Shown: positions 26,748 to 33,720 of the stretch, piece after piece | Layout: each line of letters opens with the position of its first letter | How positions within the stretch are numbered: position 1 is the first letter of the stretch | Assembly (NCBI GenBank): GCA_963704075.1 | Contig: CAVPGV010000013.1 | Location: forward strand, 1 to 64,000 | Length of the DNA stretch: 64,000 nt | Reading direction: 5' to 3' | Origin: JADKAV01 sp963704075 | GTDB lineage: Bacteria > Actinomycetota > Actinomycetes > S36-B12 > UBA10799 | Program-made: the position numbers and the translations under genes | The notes under the pieces: generated by a model | Told to the model about the DNA's origin: nothing | The model's database searches: none | Seen by the model: only the letters and a program-made list of their open reading frames with translations

Positions 26748-26826
26748 GGTGGGGTGAACCCGACTACCCCTCGACCTCAAAGGAAGCCTTCTGGTGAGGA
26801 TTCGACCAGTGGCTGGTCGTTTCTTC
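26748..26826 (+). ncRNA. Candidate small structured RNA or attenuated leader
   Basis: Downstream of TACCCT the sequence can fold into GGGGT/ACCCC (26751-26770), CCTCA/TGAGG enclosing AAGG/CCTT (26775-26799), and a perfect 7-bp stem CGACCAG-TGG-CTGGTCG (26803-26819), followed by TTTCTTC. The last element looks like an intrinsic terminator. No known RNA family is recognised. Confidence 0.35.
26803..26826 (+). terminator. Intrinsic terminator-like hairpin
   Basis: CGACCAG (26803-26809), loop TGG, CTGGTCG (26813-26819), then TTTCTTC. One of very few hairpins in this GC-rich window followed by a T-rich tract. Confidence 0.55.
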
Positions 26827-27072
26827 ACCGAAAGGAAGTTCGGGCCCACTCTGTGCAGGCGGCCGAAGCCGAGTATCACGTCGCCAACACAGCGCCCGTT
26901 CGCTGCCCCCTCGAATCCGAAGCGCCGCTTTGGCCGCGGGGTCACGCCGGCGACCTCGGCGTGCGCGTGCGTCGAGGTGTCCACGGCGACCGTCCATCGC
27001 GGGTGCACCGACGGCATTAGGTGGGTGGCAGCAACCGGCCCTACCATTGGTCTAGACCTGAAAGGAATTCTG

Positions 27073-27969
27073 ATGACTGACCCCACCCATGTGACTGGTT
27101 CGGCCCGCGTCAAACGCGGTATGGCGGAAATGCTCAAGGGCGGCGTGATCATGGATGTGGTGAACGCCGAGCAGGCCAAGATCGCCGAGGACGCCGGAGC
27201 CGTAGCGGTCATGGCCCTCGAACGGGTGCCCGCGGACATCCGTGCCCAGGGCGGCGTTGCGCGCATGAGTGACCCCGACCTCATCGACGGCATCATCGAG
27301 GCCGTGTCCATCCCGGTCATGGCCAAGGCTCGGATCGGGCACTTCGTCGAGGCGCAGATCCTGCAGTCGCTCGGCGTGGACTACGTCGACGAGTCCGAGG
27401 TGCTCACCCCGGCGGACTACTCCCACCACATCGACAAGTGGCAGTTCACCGTTCCCTTCGTCTGCGGTGCCACGAACCTCGGAGAGGCGTTGCGCCGGAT
27501 CACCGAAGGGGCGGCGATGATCCGCAGCAAGGGGGAGGCGGGAACGGGCGACGTGTCGAATGCGACCACCCACATGCGGACCATACGCGACGAGATGAAA
27601 CGCCTTGCGAACCTGCCGGAGGACGAGTTGTACCTCGCGGCGAAGGACCTGCAGGCGCCATACGACCTGGTCGCCGAAGTCGCGCGGACCGGCAGCATCC
27701 CCGTGGTGATGTTCACCGCCGGCGGCATCGCCACTCCGGCCGACGCCGCCATGATGATGCAACTCGGGGCGGACGGCGTGTTCGTCGGCAGCGGCATCTT
27801 CAAGTCCGGCAACCCCGCGGAGCGGGCGGCTGCGATCGTTGCGGCCACGACCCACTTCGACGACCCGGACATCCTCGCGAAGGTGTCGCGCGGACTCGGT
27901 GAGGCGATGGTCGGGATCAACGTAGAGGAGCTCCCGGAGCCGCACCGACTCGCCGAACGCGGCTGGTGA
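27073..27969 (+). CDS. pdxS: Pyridoxal 5'-phosphate synthase, PdxS subunit
   Basis: Synthase subunit of the deoxyxylulose-independent vitamin B6 pathway, condensing ribose 5-phosphate, glyceraldehyde 3-phosphate and ammonia from PdxT. The protein has 298 residues, the family length. The catalytic lysines lie in 'IPVMAKARIGH' and 'MIRSKGEAGTGDV', with phosphate-binding 'TAGGIATPADAA' and 'DGVFVGSGIFKS'. ATG 27073 has an AAAGGA Shine-Dalgarno. It overlaps pdxT by GTGA, which matches the dodecameric PdxS-PdxT complex. Confidence 0.97.
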   Translation: MTDPTHVTGSARVKRGMAEMLKGGVIMDVVNAEQAKIAEDAGAVAVMALERVPADIRAQGGVARMSDPDLIDGIIEAVSIPVMAKARIGHFVEAQILQSLGVDYVDESEVLTPADYSHHIDKWQFTVPFVCGATNLGEALRRITEGAAMIRSKGEAGTGDVSNATTHMRTIRDEMKRLANLPEDELYLAAKDLQAPYDLVAEVARTGSIPVVMFTAGGIATPADAAMMMQLGADGVFVGSGIFKSGNPAERAAAIVAATTHFDDPDILAKVSRGLGEAMVGINVEELPEPHRLAERGW

Positions 27970-28568
27970 CAGCGCGGGTAGGGGTTCTCGCGCTCCAAGG
28001 TGACGTCCGCGAACACGTGCGGATGCTGCAGGAATGCGGCGTGCAGGCGACCAAGGTTCGCACCCCGGCGGATCTTGCGGCGGTTTCGGGCCTGGTGATA
28101 CCCGGCGGGGAGTCGACGACCATCGGCATGCTGATCCGGCGCAACGACCTGGAGGAACCGCTAGCGGCGGCACTCCGGGCGGGTTTGCCCGTTCTAGGAA
28201 CGTGCGCGGGGATGATCCTGCTGGCCCGAGAAGTGCTCGACGGGCGACCGGATCAGTTGAGCTTCGGCGCGATCGACATGACGGTGCGGCGTAATGCATT
28301 CGGCCGTCAGGTCGATTCCTTCGAGACCGCGGTTCCGGTGCCCGCACTGGCCGGGCCACCGGTGACCGCGGTCTTCATCCGGGCGCCCTGGGTGGAGCGG
28401 GTGGGACCCGACGTCGAGATCCTCGCCACGGTCGAGACCCAGAACGACCCGGATACAATCGTGGCCGTTCGGCAGGGCCGGGCGGTGGCGACCTCGTTCC
28501 ACCCGGAGATGACCGACGACCGGCGGTTCCACACCTTGCTGGTCTCGATGGTTTTGGAGGAAGTATGA
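27966..28568 (+). CDS. pdxT: Pyridoxal 5'-phosphate synthase glutaminase, PdxT subunit
   Basis: Class I glutamine amidotransferase of 200 residues supplying ammonia to PdxS. The nucleophile Cys lies in 'LGTCAGMILLA', the His/Glu pair in 'ATSFHPEMTDD', and 'VLALQGDVREH' and 'PGGESTTIG' form the substrate loop. Starts at the pdxS stop and ends overlapping yebC (ATGA), so the three genes form one transcription unit. Confidence 0.97.
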   Translation: MTARVGVLALQGDVREHVRMLQECGVQATKVRTPADLAAVSGLVIPGGESTTIGMLIRRNDLEEPLAAALRAGLPVLGTCAGMILLAREVLDGRPDQLSFGAIDMTVRRNAFGRQVDSFETAVPVPALAGPPVTAVFIRAPWVERVGPDVEILATVETQNDPDTIVAVRQGRAVATSFHPEMTDDRRFHTLLVSMVLEEV

Positions 28569-29317
28569 GCGGCCATTCCAAATGGGCCACCACGAAGCAC
28601 AAGAAGGCGGCGATCGACGCCAAGCGCGGCAAGCTGTTCGCCAAGCTGATCAAGAACATCGAGGTGGCCGCACGCACCGGTGGGGGTGACCCCGACGGGA
28701 ACCCGACGCTGTACGACGCGATTCAGAAGGCGCGGAAGAACTCGGTCCCTGTGGACAACATTGATCGAGCCGTCAAGCGCGGCTCGGGCGCCGAATCCGG
28801 CGGATCCGACTGGGAAACGATCATGTACGAGGGCTATGGCCCGCAAGGGGTCGCCGTACTCATCGAATGCCTCACCGATAATCGCAACCGGGCCGCCGGT
28901 GAGGTTCGCGTCGCGATGAGCCGTAACGGGGGATCGATGGCCGATCCCGGCTCGGTGTCCTATCTGTTCGCACGAAAGGGCGTCGTGCTCGTGCCTGCCA
29001 GTGGGCTGACCGAAGATGACGTGCTGCTGGCCGTCCTCGACGCCGGGGCCGAGGAGGTCAACGATCTCGACGGCACGTTCGAGGTCATCTGCGAGCCGAC
29101 CGATCTGGTGGCAGTGCGAACTGCTCTGCAGGATGCGGGACTTGACTACGACTCCGCGGAAGCCTCTTTCGTTCCCAGTGTGACCGTTCCGCTGGAGGCA
29201 GAGGGCGCGGCCAGGATCTTCCGTCTGCTGGAGGCGCTCGAGGACAGCGACGATGTGCAGAACGTGTATGCGAATTTCGACGTGAGTGACGAGGTCATGG
29301 CACAGGTGAACGGCTGA
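28565..29317 (+). CDS. yebC: YebC/PmpR family protein
   Basis: Protein of 250 residues, the family length, starting with the hallmark 'MSGHSKWATTKHKKAAIDAKRGKLF'-type N-terminus. The family was annotated as transcriptional regulators; recent work also links YebC proteins to translation of proline-rich stretches. It lies between pdxT and ruvC, as in most actinobacteria, where yebC is usually followed directly by ruvC; here a wax ester synthase gene intervenes. Confidence 0.96.
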   Translation: MSGHSKWATTKHKKAAIDAKRGKLFAKLIKNIEVAARTGGGDPDGNPTLYDAIQKARKNSVPVDNIDRAVKRGSGAESGGSDWETIMYEGYGPQGVAVLIECLTDNRNRAAGEVRVAMSRNGGSMADPGSVSYLFARKGVVLVPASGLTEDDVLLAVLDAGAEEVNDLDGTFEVICEPTDLVAVRTALQDAGLDYDSAEASFVPSVTVPLEAEGAARIFRLLEALEDSDDVQNVYANFDVSDEVMAQVNG

Positions 29318-29381
29318 GTCTGACCAGTTCTGATAAGTATTGCCCCGTGACCAAGCGGCTTTCGCTGTCACGCCGATAGCG

Positions 29382-29387
29382 TAGGGT
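29382..29387 (+). promoter_or_regulatory. -10 element for the second WS/DGAT gene
   Basis: TAGGGT, with a predicted start near 29394. This one is leadered: AGGAGG at 29401-29406 stands 6 nt before the GTG at 29413. Confidence 0.5.
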
Positions 29388-29412
29388 CCACGCGCCCGCA
29401 AGGAGGAACCCC

Positions 29413-31212
29413 GTGGCGAACAGCCCCGATCAGCCGAGTCCGAAGCGTCCGGCGGCCAAGAAGAGTCGTACTACCAGCGGTGACAAGGGATCCGGTGTCG
29501 TGCCCGAAGGGGCCAAGAAGGCGACTTCGGCCACCAGTAAGGCGCAAACGACCAGCTCACACAGTGAAGCGGCTGCCCCCGACAAACCCCCGGCGAAGAA
29601 GCCCGCCGCGAAGAAGCCCGCGGCGAAGAAACCCGCCGCGAAGAAGCCCGCGACCAAGAAGCCCGCCGCGAAGAAGCCCGCGGCCAAGAAACCCGCCGCG
29701 AAGAAGCCCGCGGCGAAGAAACCCGCGGCCAAGAAACCCGCGGCAAAGAAACCCGCCGCGAAGAAGGCTCCGAAGCAGCCGAGCCCGTTGCGCGGCAAAC
29801 AGGCGAGCGTGGACGCCAAACGGTTGTCGGGGTGGGACTTCGCGACGTGGCGGATGGCCACCGACGACCCCGTCATGCGTTCGACCATGATCGGCCTATT
29901 GGTCTTGGACAAGAGTCCCGACTGGGAGGTCCTCAAGGAGCGTTACGAGCGCGCCACCCGTCTGGCGCCGATCCTGCGCTCCAGCGTCGTGGAGGGACCG
30001 ATCGGCATCCAGACGCCACGTCTGGTCGTCGATCCCAACTTCGACCTGAATTTCCATATCCGCCGTTTCAGCATGCCGAAGGGGTCGACCTGGTCGGATG
30101 TCTTGGAAGACGCGCGCCGGCAGAGTATGACGGACTTCGACCGCGACCGGCCGTTGTGGAAGATGACTCTGCTGGAAGGCCTGCCCGGTGGTCGGGCGGC
30201 GCTGATCCTGAAACTGCATCACGCGATCGCCGATGGTCAGGGCGCGGTCCAGCTCGGCCTCGCCTTGTTCGACTTCGCACCCGGAGGAGCCGATCTTGGT
30301 CCGATGCCGCCGGCTCCGGAGGCCGCCGTGCTGGACACGACCGGATTCCTCGAGGCGGTGATCCGCAACAACGTCGGGTGGGTCGCCCGGACGGCGGAAG
30401 ACGCGATCAAGGGCCTGGGCCCCCTTACGATGGAGGCGGTCAAGAATCCCGGGGATCTCATATCGCGTGCCCGGCGGACCGCGGAATCGGTTTTCCGTTT
30501 CACGAGGATCCCGTTCGGACCGCTGTCGCCGATCATGCAGCAGCGCAGCATCAACTACCATTTCGACACCATCGACATGGATTTCGGGGAGTACCGGGCT
30601 GCGGCGAAGCGGCGTGGCCGCAGCGTGAACGACATGTTCCTCGCGGCGATCAGCGTGGGGATGCATCGCTACCACGAACGGATGGGACGCCCGGTCGACG
30701 AGTTGCGCATGAACATGCCGATCTCCTTGCGGACCTCGGGTGAGGACGAGTCCAACGCGGTCACCATCGCACGTTTCGAGATTCCGATCTCCAACGTCAT
30801 CGACGACGTTCTGGAGACGGCTGCTCAGACCGTGCGTAGTTGGCGTGCGGAACCGGCCCTGAAACTGGCGGACAACCTGGCCGAGTTCTCCCGGTTCCTT
30901 CCTCCGGAGTTGCTATCGGCGGCGGCACAGACCTCCGATCTCACCGCCTCGAATGTCCCGGGTGTACCCGTCCCGGTGTGGCTGGCTGGGGCGCAGGTCG
31001 AGCGGATGTACCCGCTGGTCGCCACCATCGGCGCTGCGATCAACATCACGATGCTCACCTACAACGGCGTGGCCAGCGTCGGTATCAGCACCGACGACGC
31101 CGCAGTGGACGACCGGGACGAGCTGGTGCGCAGCCTGCGTCACGGGTTCCGGGAAGTGATCGGCTCTCCGGTCATCGCCGGTAATCCCTTGACGATCTCC
31201 CGCAAGGATTGA
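29413..31212 (+). CDS. WS/DGAT acyltransferase with an N-terminal histone-like KKPAA-repeat tail
   Basis: Protein of 599 residues, about 120 longer than usual WS/DGATs. Residues 1-60 are Lys/Ser/Thr/Pro-rich. Residues 60-119 are about twelve pentapeptides of the type KKPAA, as in histone H1-like and HU-tail sequences. The acyltransferase starts near residue 135 ('LSGWDFATWRMATDDPVM') and has the catalytic 'HHAIADG' at 269-275 plus 'NMPISLRTSG'. It would make triacylglycerol or wax ester. The strongly basic tail is unusual and could bind nucleic acid or anionic membrane. GTG 29413 has a strong AGGAGG. Inserted between yebC and ruvC. Confidence 0.93.
   Translation: MANSPDQPSPKRPAAKKSRTTSGDKGSGVVPEGAKKATSATSKAQTTSSHSEAAAPDKPPAKKPAAKKPAAKKPAAKKPATKKPAAKKPAAKKPAAKKPAAKKPAAKKPAAKKPAAKKAPKQPSPLRGKQASVDAKRLSGWDFATWRMATDDPVMRSTMIGLLVLDKSPDWEVLKERYERATRLAPILRSSVVEGPIGIQTPRLVVDPNFDLNFHIRRFSMPKGSTWSDVLEDARRQSMTDFDRDRPLWKMTLLEGLPGGRAALILKLHHAIADGQGAVQLGLALFDFAPGGADLGPMPPAPEAAVLDTTGFLEAVIRNNVGWVARTAEDAIKGLGPLTMEAVKNPGDLISRARRTAESVFRFTRIPFGPLSPIMQQRSINYHFDTIDMDFGEYRAAAKRRGRSVNDMFLAAISVGMHRYHERMGRPVDELRMNMPISLRTSGEDESNAVTIARFEIPISNVIDDVLETAAQTVRSWRAEPALKLADNLAEFSRFLPPELLSAAAQTSDLTASNVPGVPVPVWLAGAQVERMYPLVATIGAAINITMLTYNGVASVGISTDDAAVDDRDELVRSLRHGFREVIGSPVIAGNPLTISRKD
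29590..29769 (+). repeat. 15-bp tandem repeat coding KKPAA
   Basis: About twelve 15-bp units of aagaagcccgccgcg type, varying mostly at third positions (cgc/cgg, gcg/gcc, aaa/aag). Silent variation means the peptide, not the DNA, is conserved; one unit changes Ala to Thr. Confidence 0.9.
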
Positions 31213-31260
31213 CCCCGCGTGTCATCCACAGCCTTCCCCGCGTCGCCGTCGAGAACCAGG

Positions 31261-31266
31261 TAGGCT
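31261..31266 (+). promoter_or_regulatory. -10 element for ruvC
   Basis: TAGGCT with a predicted start near 31273. TACAGT (31271-31276) and TACGAT (31279-31284) follow and are alternatives. A GAGGAGG Shine-Dalgarno lies at 31288-31294. Confidence 0.45.
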
Positions 31267-31298
31267 GCCGTACAGTTGTACGATCTCGAGGAGGCGGC

Positions 31299-31793
31299 AT
31301 GCGGGTACTCGCAGTGGATCCGGGTCTGACCCGCTGCGGCGTGGCTGCCGTCGAGTCCGGATCCGACGGCAAAGCGCGCTCGTTGCTGGCGGGTGTGATC
31401 CGGACCGATCCGCAGGACGAGCACGCGGTGCGATTGCGCCAGGTGTACGACGCCGTGCATGAACACCTGATGCAGATGGACGTCGATGTGCTGGTCGTCG
31501 AGCGGGTGTTCAGCCAGAACAACGTACGGACCGCTATGGGCACGGCACAAGCAGCGGCAGTCTGCATGCTGGCCGCCACTCAGCTGGATCTGCCCGTACA
31601 TCAGCACACGCCCACCGAGGTGAAGGCGGCCGTGACCGGATCGGGCCGCGCCGACAAGGCCCAGGTGGCGTTCATGGTGGGACGGATCCTCGGTCTGCGC
31701 GAGTTGCCCAAGCCCGTCGACGCGACAGATGCTCTGGCGCTGGGCATCTGTCACGTGTGGCGTTCACGCACGGCGGTGGCGGTGGGCCGATGA
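31299..31793 (+). CDS. ruvC: Crossover junction endodeoxyribonuclease RuvC
   Basis: Holliday junction resolvase of 164 residues. The four acidic catalytic residues are visible: Asp in 'VLAVDPGLTRCG', Glu in 'VVERVFSQNNV', and the Asp pair in 'VDATDALALGICH'. ATG 31299 follows GAGGAGG by 4 nt; an upstream in-frame start would add unconserved residues and pass over the Shine-Dalgarno. Overlaps ruvA (ATGA). Confidence 0.97.
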   Translation: MRVLAVDPGLTRCGVAAVESGSDGKARSLLAGVIRTDPQDEHAVRLRQVYDAVHEHLMQMDVDVLVVERVFSQNNVRTAMGTAQAAAVCMLAATQLDLPVHQHTPTEVKAAVTGSGRADKAQVAFMVGRILGLRELPKPVDATDALALGICHVWRSRTAVAVGR

Positions 31794-32401
31794 TCGCCCA
31801 GATCCGCGGCCAGGTCGTGTTGCGCAGCGCCGAGGAGGTCGTCGTCGACGTTGGAGGTGTGGGCATCAGCGTGGTGGTCACTCCCCGGACTGCAGCGGGC
31901 CTGGAGGTGGGACAGCAGTGTCTTCTCACCACCCATCTGGTGGTCCGGGAGGACAGCCTTACGTTGTTCGGCTTCGCGGATGTGGGGGAGCGGGAGATCT
32001 TCCGGACCGTCCAGACCGTATCGGGCGTCGGACCGCGGTTGGCCCTGACCATGCTTTCCACACTGACCGCCGATCAGATCCGCGGTGCGATCGCCGACGA
32101 GGATGTGGCGGCGTTGATGACCGTGCCGGGGGTGGGTCGCAAAGGCGCACAGCGGATCATCGTCGACCTCAAGGACCGCTTGGGCGTCACGACCGCCGTG
32201 GCCGACACTGGCATCCCGTCCGAGGCGTCCTGGCGCACGCAGGTCAGCGCGGCGCTGACCGGTCTCGGCTGGTCGGCCACAGAGGCTCAGACAGCGGTCG
32301 CCAGCGTCGCCCAGCAACCGGATTCCGGGCGTCTGACGGTGCCAGAGGCGCTTCGTCATGCCCTGCAGGTTCTGGATCGCAGTCCGGCGGTGGCACCGTG
32401 A
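31790..32401 (+). CDS. ruvA: Holliday junction DNA helicase subunit RuvA
   Basis: Junction-recognising subunit of RuvAB, 203 residues. The N-terminal OB fold begins 'MIAQIRGQVVLRSAEEVVVDVGGVG', with 'LFGFADVGEREIF'. Two helix-hairpin-helix motifs follow ('VSGVGPRLALTML' and 'VPGVGRKGAQRIIVDL'). The C-terminal domain III ('AALTGLGWSATEAQTAV') binds RuvB. Coupled by overlap on both sides. Confidence 0.97.
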   Translation: MIAQIRGQVVLRSAEEVVVDVGGVGISVVVTPRTAAGLEVGQQCLLTTHLVVREDSLTLFGFADVGEREIFRTVQTVSGVGPRLALTMLSTLTADQIRGAIADEDVAALMTVPGVGRKGAQRIIVDLKDRLGVTTAVADTGIPSEASWRTQVSAALTGLGWSATEAQTAVASVAQQPDSGRLTVPEALRHALQVLDRSPAVAP

Positions 32402-33447
32402 GCGATCCCATCGTCTCCACCGGTGCCGACGACTCCGAACGGCTCGTCGAAGGGGCGCTGCGGCCGACGTCGCTGCGTGACTTCATCGGGCAGGAACGGG
32501 TCAAGGACCAGTTGCGGCTGGTCCTGTCGGCCGCAAAACAGCGTGAGCACGTCGCCGACCATGTCCTTCTCAGCGGACCCCCCGGTCTGGGCAAGACCAC
32601 CCTGGCCATGATCATCGCCGCCGAACTCGGGACGGCGCTTCGCTTGACCAGTGGTCCGGCGATCACCCATGCAGGGGACTTGGCCTCGATCCTCACCGCG
32701 CTGCAACCCGGCGAGGTGATGTTCATCGACGAGATCCATCGATTGTCCCGGCCGGCCGAGGAGATGCTCTACATGGCCATGGAGGACTTCCGGGTGGACG
32801 TCGTGGTGGGCAAGGGCCCCGGGGCGATGTCCATCCCGTTGGACCTGTCGCCGTTCACGCTGGTGGGCGCGACGACCAGGTCCGGGCTGCTGCCCGGCCC
32901 GTTGCGCGACCGGTTCGGCTTCACAGCGCACATGGACTTCTACGACCCCGCAGACCTTCAGCAGATCGTGCGGCGGGCGGCCAGTTTGATCGGGATTGAG
33001 GCGGACCCAGCCGCCCTGGAGATCATCGCCGGCCGTTCACGTGGTACGCCCCGGATCGCTAACCGACTCTTGCGGCGGGTCCGGGATTACGCACAGATCC
33101 ACGGTGACACGCGCGTGGACGTCGACTCCACCGAGGCAGCGCTGGCGCTGTTCGAAGTCGACGCGATCGGCCTCGACCGACTGGACCGCGCGGTGCTGAA
33201 GGCACTGATTGGCAACTTCGGTGGCGGCCCGGTGGGATTGTCGACGTTGGCCGTGGCCGTGGGGGAGGAGTCGGAAACGGTGGAAACAGTGTGCGAACCC
33301 TTCCTTCTGCGTTCCGGCTACTTGGCTCGGACCCCGCGTGGCCGCATTGCGACCGCCAGGGCGTACGCACACCTGGGCCTGGCACTTCCGGCAGGAGCCG
33401 ATCAACTCACGCTGACCGATCCACAGGATGTCGCACCCGGCGGGTAG
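32398..33447 (+). CDS. ruvB: Holliday junction branch migration ATPase RuvB
   Basis: AAA+ motor of 349 residues. Walker A is 'SGPPGLGKTTLAM', Walker B 'VMFIDEIHRL', sensor 1 'LVGATTRSGLL' and sensor 2 'SRGTPRIANRLLRRVRD'; the C-terminal winged helix has 'GNFGGGPVGLSTLAVAVGEE'. GTG 32398 overlaps the ruvA stop. Its TAG-containing 3' end overlaps the yajC promoter. Confidence 0.97.
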   Translation: MSDPIVSTGADDSERLVEGALRPTSLRDFIGQERVKDQLRLVLSAAKQREHVADHVLLSGPPGLGKTTLAMIIAAELGTALRLTSGPAITHAGDLASILTALQPGEVMFIDEIHRLSRPAEEMLYMAMEDFRVDVVVGKGPGAMSIPLDLSPFTLVGATTRSGLLPGPLRDRFGFTAHMDFYDPADLQQIVRRAASLIGIEADPAALEIIAGRSRGTPRIANRLLRRVRDYAQIHGDTRVDVDSTEAALALFEVDAIGLDRLDRAVLKALIGNFGGGPVGLSTLAVAVGEESETVETVCEPFLLRSGYLARTPRGRIATARAYAHLGLALPAGADQLTLTDPQDVAPGG

Positions 33448-33450
33448 GAT
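33445..33450 (+). promoter_or_regulatory. -10 element of a leaderless promoter (yajC-secD-secF)
   Basis: TAGGAT, 6 nt, then GTG at 33457. Its first three bases are the ruvB stop codon. Confidence 0.65.
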
Positions 33451-33456
33451 CGGGCA

Positions 33457-33720
33457 GTGGAACTCGTGGTGTTGGCGTTGCCGTTGGTGCTGCTGTTCGG
33501 ATTGTGGTTCACCATGATCCGTCCGCTGAGGCTGCGGCAGCGGGAGGCGCAGGCCGCCCAGATGGCGGTGCACGTGGGGGCCGAGGTGATGACGACGGCA
33601 GGTATCTACGGGACTGTCGTGTGGATGGAAGATCAGACGATCGGGTTGCAGATCAGCGACGGGGTCGTGGTGAAGTACGCGCGCGCCGCGGTGGCGAGTG
33701 TGATGGACGGCGAGGGATAG
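33457..33720 (+). CDS. yajC: Preprotein translocase subunit YajC
   Basis: Single-helix accessory protein of the SecDF-YajC complex, 87 residues. The N-terminal helix ('LVLALPLVLLFGLWFTM'-like) is followed by 'IRPLRLRQREAQAAQMAV' and 'GAEVMTTAGIYGTVV'. The leaderless start agrees with the -10 at 33445. The stop is directly followed by the secD ATG, with no gap. Confidence 0.95.
   Translation: MELVVLALPLVLLFGLWFTMIRPLRLRQREAQAAQMAVHVGAEVMTTAGIYGTVVWMEDQTIGLQISDGVVVKYARAAVASVMDGEG

Larger units (their letters stand above)
26515..27072. other. 558-bp intergenic region upstream of pdxS
   Basis: Contains no clear gene but is not featureless. A TACCCT -10-like element lies at 26736-26741, three consecutive hairpins run from 26751 to 26819, and a T-rich run follows the last. 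A GTG at 26794 with a well-placed AAAGGAAG opens a frame that runs without stop into pdxS, but the extra 93 residues are Arg/Pro-rich and unlike PdxS. The true pdxS start has its own AAAGGA 6 nt upstream. Confidence 0.55.

Noticed and set aside
26794..27072. N-terminally extended PdxS starting at GTG 26794
   Set aside because: The extra 93 residues are Arg/Pro-rich and unlike any PdxS; the ATG at 27073 has its own Shine-Dalgarno and gives the family's normal length. Kept only as a possible leader ORF.
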